Positions 58,585 through 64,000 of a stretch of 64,000 nucleotides of DNA are shown here, one piece after another. The position numbers and the translations under genes were made by a program. Source of the DNA: Pseudomonadota bacterium (GTDB lineage: Bacteria > Pseudomonadota > Alphaproteobacteria > Reyranellales > Reyranellaceae); assembly GCA_023416135.1 (NCBI GenBank), contig JAEZIF010000355.1, positions 17,980 through 81,979 on the forward strand. Direction: 5' to 3'. Position 1 is the stretch's first letter. The number at the start of each line of letters is the position of its first letter. The notes under the pieces were generated by a model. That model did not search any database. It was not told the origin of the DNA and was given only the letters and a program-made list of their open reading frames with translations.

Positions 58585-59400
58585 ATGGTGAACGACCGCA
58601 TCCGCTTCGACGAACCGCGCTCGGGCGTGCAGCGCCTGGCGGCGCGCTTCGGCGGCCATGCCTATGATACCCACCGCCACGAGACCTATGGCGTCGGCCT
58701 GACCCTGTGGGGGGCACAGTCCTTCCATTATCGCGGCGCGCTCAGGACCAGCCGCGGCGGCCAGGTCATCGTGCTGCACCCGGACGAGGCGCATGACGGC
58801 CATGCCGCCGACGATAAAGCGGGCGTCGATGCCGGCTTCGCCTATCGCATGCTCTATGTCGACCCCGCCGCGGTGTCGGCGGCGATCGGCGGCAATCCGC
58901 CATTCGTGCCGGAGGTCGTGGCCGACGATCCCGTGCTGGCCGACCTCCTGCGCGAGGCCTTCGCCGATTTTCCCCGGTCGCTCGAACCGCTGGCGATCGA
59001 CGCCGTCGTCGAGCGACTGGCCGCGCGACTGGCGGCGCGCAGCGACGACCGTCCGAGTGCCCGCAGCACCACGGTCGCCCATCGGGCTGTGGCCCGCACC
59101 CGCGACTTCCTGGCCGCCGAGGCGCACCGCACCGTGGCATCGGAGGAACTGGAGAAAGTGACCGGGCTGGACCGCTTCGCGCTGTCCCGCCATTTCCGGG
59201 CCGCCACGGGCACGTCGCCACATCGCTACCAGGTCGGCCGGCGGCTCGCGCGGGCACAGAAGATGATCGCCGAGGGTGTGACCCTTTCCGATGCCGCGGC
59301 CGCTACCGGTTTTGCCGACCAGAGCCATCTCACCCGTCATTTCGCGGCCCGGTTCGGCCTGACTCCGGGCCGTTGGGCGACACTGTCGCGACAAAACTGA
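58585..59400 (+). CDS. AraC-family transcriptional regulator
   Basis: A protein of 271 residues. The N-terminal cupin-like sensing domain has AYDTHRHETYGVGLT and VIVLHPDEAHDG. The C-terminal double helix-turn-helix has DRFALSRHFRAATGTSPHRYQ and LSDAAAATGFADQSHLTRHFAARFGLTPGRW, the classical AraC signature. It is divergent from the DUF2000 gene and probably regulates it and itself. Confidence 0.92.
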   Translation: MVNDRIRFDEPRSGVQRLAARFGGHAYDTHRHETYGVGLTLWGAQSFHYRGALRTSRGGQVIVLHPDEAHDGHAADDKAGVDAGFAYRMLYVDPAAVSAAIGGNPPFVPEVVADDPVLADLLREAFADFPRSLEPLAIDAVVERLAARLAARSDDRPSARSTTVAHRAVARTRDFLAAEAHRTVASEELEKVTGLDRFALSRHFRAATGTSPHRYQVGRRLARAQKMIAEGVTLSDAAAATGFADQSHLTRHFAARFGLTPGRWATLSRQN

Positions 59401-59435
59401 GGGAACCTGCCGCGGCCTCGTGCGTTTCGGTCCAG

Positions 59436-59636
59436 ATGCACTGGAGGCTCCCATCACCAATCGCCGACGCCGTGCGTTGGCGTGTGCGCTATAATGAGCG
59501 GCCGGCGGCGGACGCGCCGACGCGACTGGCGACTGGCGAGGTCGGCACCATCCTGTTCACCGGCTGGAAGGGCTGGCAGATGGCTTATCAGCATCATGTC
59601 GGTGTCTCGAACCGCGAACCCCGTCGTAGCTCCTGA
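59436..59636 (+). CDS. Possible small ORF upstream of the GH15 gene
   Basis: A 66-codon frame opening MHWRLPSPIADAVRWRVRYN, with codon use compatible with a real gene in this genome and the segment GEVGTILFTGWKGWQ. It overlaps the first codons of the GH15 gene. I do not recognise it, and the region may instead be leader or promoter sequence. Confidence 0.25.
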   Translation: MHWRLPSPIADAVRWRVRYNERPAADAPTRLATGEVGTILFTGWKGWQMAYQHHVGVSNREPRRSS

Positions 59637-61423
59637 GCACGATCGCGGACTACGCCCTGATCGGCGACTGCCGAACGGCGGCCCTCGTCTCGCGCGCGGG
59701 CTCGATCGACTGGCTGTGTCTGCCCGACTTCTCCAGTCCCTCGATCTTCGCGGGCCTGCTCGACCCGGCGCGCGGCGGCAGTTGCTCGCTGAGACCGCGC
59801 GGCCCCTTCTTCACCGTCGAACGTCGCTACGTCGAGCGCACGGCCGTTCTGGAGACCGATTTCATCACGCAAGGCGGCAGTGCCCGCCTGATCGACCTCA
59901 TGCCGATCGACGATGGCGGGCGTTCGCTGCGGCCGATGCGCGAGATCCTGCGCGCAATCGAGGGCATGGGCGGCGCCATCGAGATCGAGATCCGGCTCGA
60001 CGTGCGCCCCGACTATGCCCGGCGGACCCTGCGGCCACGCCAGCGCGGCTGTCTCGGCTGGACCTTTGGCTGGGGCGACGAGGTGCTGGTCGTGCACACC
60101 GATATTGCGTTGCGGCCGGAGGGCGATGCTCTGGTCGGCACGGTCACCCTGGGGGCAGGCGAGCGGCGCTATCTCAGCCTCGCCTACACCAAGGGGGATC
60201 CGGCGGTCCTGCCGCCGCTCGGCAGGCATGCCGAGGAGCGCATCGCCGACACGATCGCCTGGTGGCGTGACTGGACGGGTCGCTGCCGCTACACGGGCCC
60301 CTATCGGGACGAGGTGGTGCGCAGCGTCGTGACGCTGAAGCTGCTGACCTACACATTGTCGGGCGCGATCGTCGCGGCGCCGACGACGTCGCTGCCCGAG
60401 GCGATCGGCAAGGGTCGCAACTGGGACTACCGCTACTGCTGGCTGCGCGACGCAGGCCTCACCACCGAGGCGCTGCTGGCGACAGGCTATCGAGAGGAGG
60501 CGCAGTCGTTCCTGGGTTGGATGCTGCATGCCACGCGGCTGACCTGGCCCGAGTTGCAGGTCATGTACGACGTGTTCGGCCGCACCCGGCTCAAGGAACA
60601 GGAGCTCACCCATCTCGCGGGCTATGCCTCGTCGCGGCCGGTGCGCATCGGCAATGACGCCTACCGCCAGCGCCAGCTCGACATCTACGGCGAGGTCGTG
60701 ACCGCGGCCCGCGCGGCCCTGACGGGTAACGGCCGTCTCGACAGCGAATCGGCGCGCATGCTCGCGGGCCTGGGCGACGTGGTGAGCCGTCAGTGGCGCG
60801 AGTCCGATTCCAGCATCTGGGAAGTACGCGGGCCGCTGCGCCACTATACCTTCTCCAAGGTCATGTGCTGGGCAGCGCTTGACGGGCTGCTGAAGCTGCA
60901 TGACGAGGGCGCGCTCGTCCTCCCGGCCGCGAAAGTCGAGGCCTTCGGTCGCGAGCGCGCGCAGATCGAGCAGGCGATCGAGCGGCGCGGCTTCAATACG
61001 GCGCTGGGCAGCTACACAAGCGTGCTGGATGGCGACAAGGTCGACGCCTCGCTGCTCCTGATGGCATGCATCGGCTACAAGGACGCGGGAGATCCACGCA
61101 TGCGCGCCACCTATGACCTCATCCATCAGCGGCTCGGCCGCAACGGCCTGCTCAATCGCTACGAGCGATTCGACGGCATCAGCGGCGTCGAGGGCGCGTT
61201 CGGCATCTGCGGCTTCTGGGCGATCGACAATCTCGCCAAGCGCGGCGACCTCGAGGCGGCCGAGCGGCGCTTTCGGCACATGCTCTCCTTCGCCAACGAT
61301 CTCGGCCTCTACGCCGAGGAGATCGACATCGCCTCGGGCGCCGCGCTGGGCAATTTTCCGCAGGCCTTCACCCATGTCGGCCTGATCAACGCCGCCGTCG
61401 CCATCGAGCGGGCGCGCGCATGA
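59633..61423 (+). CDS. GH15 glucoamylase-like glycoside hydrolase, N-terminus uncertain
   Basis: A protein of about 596 residues of the bacterial glucoamylase/trehalase-like GH15 family. Homology begins at IADYALIGDCRTAALVSRAGSIDW (split over residues 4-27) and continues to GRNWDYRYCWLRDAGLTTEAL and ASGAALGNFPQAFTHVGLI. The frame has no ATG, GTG or TTG before the internal ATG at 59900, which would delete conserved sequence, and an in-frame TAG lies at 59627. Either CTG 59633 is the start, or a frameshift separates it from ATG 59595 (MSVSRTANPVVAP). The hydrolase may act on trehalose, glycogen or oligoglucans. The next gene overlaps as ATGA. Confidence 0.75.
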   Translation: MSTIADYALIGDCRTAALVSRAGSIDWLCLPDFSSPSIFAGLLDPARGGSCSLRPRGPFFTVERRYVERTAVLETDFITQGGSARLIDLMPIDDGGRSLRPMREILRAIEGMGGAIEIEIRLDVRPDYARRTLRPRQRGCLGWTFGWGDEVLVVHTDIALRPEGDALVGTVTLGAGERRYLSLAYTKGDPAVLPPLGRHAEERIADTIAWWRDWTGRCRYTGPYRDEVVRSVVTLKLLTYTLSGAIVAAPTTSLPEAIGKGRNWDYRYCWLRDAGLTTEALLATGYREEAQSFLGWMLHATRLTWPELQVMYDVFGRTRLKEQELTHLAGYASSRPVRIGNDAYRQRQLDIYGEVVTAARAALTGNGRLDSESARMLAGLGDVVSRQWRESDSSIWEVRGPLRHYTFSKVMCWAALDGLLKLHDEGALVLPAAKVEAFGRERAQIEQAIERRGFNTALGSYTSVLDGDKVDASLLLMACIGYKDAGDPRMRATYDLIHQRLGRNGLLNRYERFDGISGVEGAFGICGFWAIDNLAKRGDLEAAERRFRHMLSFANDLGLYAEEIDIASGAALGNFPQAFTHVGLINAAVAIERARA

Positions 61424-61902
61424 ATCTCGCCTACGACGTGCTTTGGGGGCTTGTGGCCACCGTGGCCATGACCGCGGTGCTGCGGGCAAGCCAGGGCTTC
61501 GGCTGGTCACGGCTCAGCCTTCCCCTGCTGGTCGGCACCTTCCTCACCAGCCAGCGCGACCGCGCAATGGTGTGGGGCTATCTGCTCTATGTCATCGGCG
61601 GCTGGCTGTTTGCCTTCCTCTACTTCCTTCTGTTCGACAGCATCGGCATCCACACCTGGTGGTTCGGCGCGGCGGCGGGCCTCGTGCACGGCGTGTTCCT
61701 GCTGGTCTGCGTGCTGCCGCTGCTGCCCTTCGCCCATCCGCGCATGGCCTCCGAGTATCACGGCGTGACGGCCGAGCGGCAGCTCGAGCCGCCGGGTTTC
61801 ATGGCCCTGAACTACGGCTACGGCACGCCGCTCACCACGCTCGCCGCACAGGCTCTCTACGGCGTGGTGCTGGGCGCGTTCGTGCAGCTCGCCGGCTACT
61901 AG
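61420..61902 (+). CDS. Conserved integral membrane protein
   Basis: A 160-residue protein with about four membrane helices (DVLWGLVATVAMTAVL, WGYLLYVIGGWLFAFLYFLLF, FGAAAGLVHGVFLLVCVLP, LAAQALYGVVLGAFVQLAG). A soluble loop contains HPRMASEYHGV. It is coupled to the GH15 gene (ATGA overlap at 61420-61423) and convergent with the FAD monooxygenase, whose stop overlaps its own by 4 bp. I do not recognise a named function. Confidence 0.8.
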   Translation: MNLAYDVLWGLVATVAMTAVLRASQGFGWSRLSLPLLVGTFLTSQRDRAMVWGYLLYVIGGWLFAFLYFLLFDSIGIHTWWFGAAAGLVHGVFLLVCVLPLLPFAHPRMASEYHGVTAERQLEPPGFMALNYGYGTPLTTLAAQALYGVVLGAFVQLAGY

Positions 61903-63116
61903 ACGGCGTCGAGCGGGAAGCACCCGTCGTCACCGAGCTTCGTTGCCGACAGCCAGCCGCGGCGCGTGCCAGCGAGCGTCGACCCCATCATCGCGCGCAA
62001 GCCCGGAGCATGGCAGGCCGGCCCCATGACGGCGTCGCGCAGCCAGCCGAGCGGCGCCAGCCGCGACTGGAAGAACGGCGTCAGGAGATGGCTGACGTTG
62101 CGATAGTAGCGCACGGGCGGCACGCGGCGGCGCTCGAAGCGCAGGAAGGCGGACAAGAGATCAGGCGCGTGGGCGAGCGTGTTGGCCAGCACCCAGGCAT
62201 CCATCAGGCCGAGATTGGCGCCCTGCCCGAGCTGCGGGCTGGTGCCGTGCGCGGCGTCGCCGATGAACAGCACGGGCCCCGCGTTCCAATGGGTCAGCGC
62301 GACATGGCGATAGGTCGCGCGCGCGAAGTCGCTGGCCGCGGCAGCCCGATCGATGATGGCTGCGGCCTCGGGCCAGAGCGCCGTCGCGGCGCGGCGCCAG
62401 GCGCCGAGGTCGATCGTCTTGCTGCGCCCGAGCGCCCGCATGGGCATGCTCCAGTAGATCGTCACCTCGTCGTGGCCGATGGGCAGCAGGCCCATCATGA
62501 GCGTCGTGCCGCGCACGCGCTGGCGCAGCAGGCCCGCCCGGCCGATGCCGACGAGGTCGGGCGCGGTGGTCCACATGCAGCCCCAAGGATAGATCCGCGC
62601 CCGCGCGTGCGGGATCAGCCGTGTGCGCAACGCCGAGTGCGCGCCGTCGGCCGCAACGATGAGATCGAACGGGCCGTGGCGCGCGCCGTTCTCCTCGACG
62701 AGATGCGACTGGTCGACGTCGACGATCTGCGTGCCCGTCACCAGCCTTGCCGCCGACTTGCCGAGACGGCCATGCAGCAGATCGAACAGGGTGGCGCGTG
62801 GGATGCCGACACCGAAGGCGAGCGGATGGAGGTCGGCATAGCGCAGGTCGAGGATCGAGCGGCCGCGATGGGTGCGCGCCTCCAGACCGGCGATGCGCGC
62901 GCCGCCCGCGATCGCTGCGTCGGCGAGGCCCAATTCGCGAAGCACGGCAAGGCCCGGCGGCTGCAACAGCAGGCCCGCACCGACCGGCTGCGGCTCGGCA
63001 AACCTCTCGAAGATCGTGACCCGGTGGCCGCTGTCCGCAAGCAGCGTCGCGGCGGCCTGGCCCGCCACGCCGCAGCCGACCACGGCGACATCGAGGGGGC
63101 CGAGGAACCTGGTCAC
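61899..63116 (-). CDS. FAD-dependent monooxygenase/hydroxylase (PHBH-like)
   Basis: A 405-residue class A flavoprotein. It has the dinucleotide-binding VVGCGVAGQAAATLLADSGH, the ADP/NADPH-linked DG motif FDLIVAADGAHSALR and the ribityl-binding VLFIGDAAHGTSPQLGQGAN. These enzymes hydroxylate aromatic or related compounds with NAD(P)H and oxygen. The C-terminus is extended by about 60 residues beyond the FAD site, as usual. Substrate unknown. It lies downstream of a terminator-like cluster that separates it from the SDR gene. Confidence 0.9.
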   Translation of the reverse strand: MTRFLGPLDVAVVGCGVAGQAAATLLADSGHRVTIFERFAEPQPVGAGLLLQPPGLAVLRELGLADAAIAGGARIAGLEARTHRGRSILDLRYADLHPLAFGVGIPRATLFDLLHGRLGKSAARLVTGTQIVDVDQSHLVEENGARHGPFDLIVAADGAHSALRTRLIPHARARIYPWGCMWTTAPDLVGIGRAGLLRQRVRGTTLMMGLLPIGHDEVTIYWSMPMRALGRSKTIDLGAWRRAATALWPEAAAIIDRAAAASDFARATYRHVALTHWNAGPVLFIGDAAHGTSPQLGQGANLGLMDAWVLANTLAHAPDLLSAFLRFERRRVPPVRYYRNVSHLLTPFFQSRLAPLGWLRDAVMGPACHAPGLRAMMGSTLAGTRRGWLSATKLGDDGCFPLDAV

Positions 63117-63152
63117 CTACTTAATATAACCAAAGTTATCGTTCGCTGCAAG

Positions 63153-63176
63153 AAAAAAGCGGCGCCTTCGCCGCTT
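63153..63176 (-). terminator. Intrinsic terminator downstream of the SDR gene
   Basis: AAGCGGCG-CCTT-CGCCGCTT is a perfect 8-bp stem with a 4-base loop (63157-63176). On the minus strand it is followed by TTTT, giving six T's in all with the stem's own two. Stem, tetraloop and T-run make this a convincing Rho-independent terminator for the SDR transcription unit. Confidence 0.8.
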
Positions 63177-63182
63177 CTTCTT

Positions 63183-63217
63183 GCCGGGAGCGGCCACTCC
63201 AGTGGCGCGCTCCCGGC
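63183..63217. repeat. 3' hairpin with conserved loop (copy 2)
   Basis: GCCGGGAGCG pairs with CGCTCCCGGC (10 bp) around GCCACTCCAGTGGCG. The loop core GCCACT-NN-AGTGGCGCG is the same as in the hairpin at 37813-37848, while stem bases differ in a compensated way. It lies 5 bp after the SDR stop codon, between that gene and the intrinsic terminator. Confidence 0.6.
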
Positions 63218-63222
63218 GAAGA

Positions 63223-64000
63223 CTACAGGCCGCCGTTGACCACCAGGCACTGGCCCGAGACATAGTCGCTGTCGGGGCTGCAGAAGAGATAGACTGAGCC
63301 CGCGGCCTCCTCAGGCAGACCGCCGCGACCGAGCGGAATCATCTGGTTCATGGCGGCGATGCGGCCGCCCTGCACGCCGATCTTGACCTTGCGGCCCTGC
63401 ACCTCGATCTCGCCCGCCTCGCCCTCGCTCAAGGGTTTGGTGAGGCGCGTCTGGATGTAGCCGAAGGCGACGGCATTCACCGTGACGTCGTAGCGGCCGA
63501 ACTCCTTCGCGAGCGTCTTGGTAAGGCCGACGATACCCGCCTTGCCGGCCGAGTAGTTCGATTGGCCGGCATTGCCGTTGACGCCCGAGGTCGAGGAGAT
63601 GTTCACGACCTTGCGCACAATGCGCTTGCCGGCCGAGCGTTCCTTTTCGACCTCGGCGCGGAAGTGCTGCTGGAAGGCGCGCAGGATACGGAACGGCGCG
63701 GTCAGATGGACGTCGAGGATGGCGTACCACTGCTCGTCGGTCATCTTCTGGATGACCGAGTCCCAAGTGTAGCCGGCATTGTTGACGACGACATGGCAGC
63801 CGCCGAAGGCATCGACCGCGGTCTTGACGATGCGGTCGCCGAAGTCGGGCTTGGCGACGTCGCCGTTGCAGGCGACCGCCTTGCCGCCCATCGCCTCGAT
63901 CTCGGCGATGGTCTCCTTGGCCGGCGCCTCGTCGATGTCGTTGATCACCACCTTGGCGCCGTCACGGACCAGGCGCAACGCGATCTCCTTGCCGATGCCG
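63223..64000 (-). CDS. Short-chain dehydrogenase/reductase (N-terminus beyond window)
   Basis: About 259 residues of an SDR are visible; the start lies past 64000, with the TGxxxGIG cofactor motif cut so that only GIGKEIALRLVRDG remains. Further motifs are NNAGYTWDSV, the catalytic Ser in NISSTSGVNG, and YSAGKAGIVGL (YxxxK). The NAD(P)-pocket Asp is in VVINDIDEAP. Family members reduce 3-oxoacyl or other carbonyl groups. An insert rich in Lys and Glu near residue 195 (SEGEAGEIEVQGRKVKIGV) is unusual for FabG. It ends in a hairpin and an intrinsic terminator. Confidence 0.9.
   Translation of the reverse strand, partial: GIGKEIALRLVRDGAKVVINDIDEAPAKETIAEIEAMGGKAVACNGDVAKPDFGDRIVKTAVDAFGGCHVVVNNAGYTWDSVIQKMTDEQWYAILDVHLTAPFRILRAFQQHFRAEVEKERSAGKRIVRKVVNISSTSGVNGNAGQSNYSAGKAGIVGLTKTLAKEFGRYDVTVNAVAFGYIQTRLTKPLSEGEAGEIEVQGRKVKIGVQGGRIAAMNQMIPLGRGGLPEEAAGSVYLFCSPDSDYVSGQCLVVNGGL

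Overview
The window is GC-rich, densely coded DNA with short gaps, many start/stop overlaps of the ATGA type and no rRNA, tRNA, CRISPR array or insertion sequence that I can see. The gene families suggest a soil or freshwater alphaproteobacterium with a catabolic lifestyle, perhaps a Reyranella-like Rhodospirillales/Hyphomicrobiales relative: TctC/Bug solute receptors, acyl-CoA dehydrogenase, Rieske oxygenase, Baeyer-Villiger-type flavoprotein, EthD, large PutA, GltBD and a palindromic 'VIPSEARDL'-type repeat. That placement is inference from gene content, not a phylogenetic result.

Layout. 1-2130 (minus): an ABC-transporter membrane domain without ATPase, then the co-chaperone CbpA and its modulator CbpM (cut by the window edge). 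2343-15865: a compact hybrid NRPS/PKS locus. It has an A-T loading protein, a KS-AT-ACP-aminotransferase-C-A-T megasynthase, a C-TE protein, a membrane-anchored alpha/beta hydrolase and, on the opposite strand, an Sfp-type phosphopantetheinyl transferase. This is the most interesting part of the window. The assembly line should load a valine-like residue, extend it once with malonate, convert the beta-ketone to a beta-amine, add one more amino acid and release it. The last protein has two active-site oddities: a condensation motif whose catalytic second His is Ala, and a thioesterase whose nucleophile is Cys.

15875-22972: acyl-CoA dehydrogenase, DUF1194 secreted protein, a broken GNAT gene, DUF1428, a frameshifted MFS gene, a LysR regulator divergent from a GFA-family/PNPOx-like pair, and a divergent type II dehydroquinase. 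23121-29249: gltB-gltD glutamate synthase. 29406-37804: small secreted protein, MBL lactonase-like enzyme, two damaged TctC/Bug receptor genes around putA, and a Rieske oxygenase alpha/beta pair. 37927-45335: DUF900 hydrolase, a small secreted protein and a six-gene minus-strand catabolic operon (EthD, Bug receptor, SnoaL-like, ThDP enzyme, flavin monooxygenase, MBL hydrolase). 45407-55728: orphan VapB-like antitoxin, HrpB helicase, two cupins, a frameshifted BNR-repeat gene, amidase, adenine phosphoribosyltransferase, hotdog thioesterase, DUF2817 peptidase-like and a cNMP-patatin fusion. 55762-64000: ArsR-AHSA1-NTF2-MFS operon, DUF2000/AraC divergent pair, GH15 glucoamylase-like gene, membrane protein, FAD monooxygenase and a partial SDR.

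At least five genes carry frame-disrupting lesions (GNAT, MFS, two Bug receptors, BNR protein) and a sixth (GH15) has a suspect N-terminus. This is either real decay or indel error in the assembly, and it affects how the annotation should be read.
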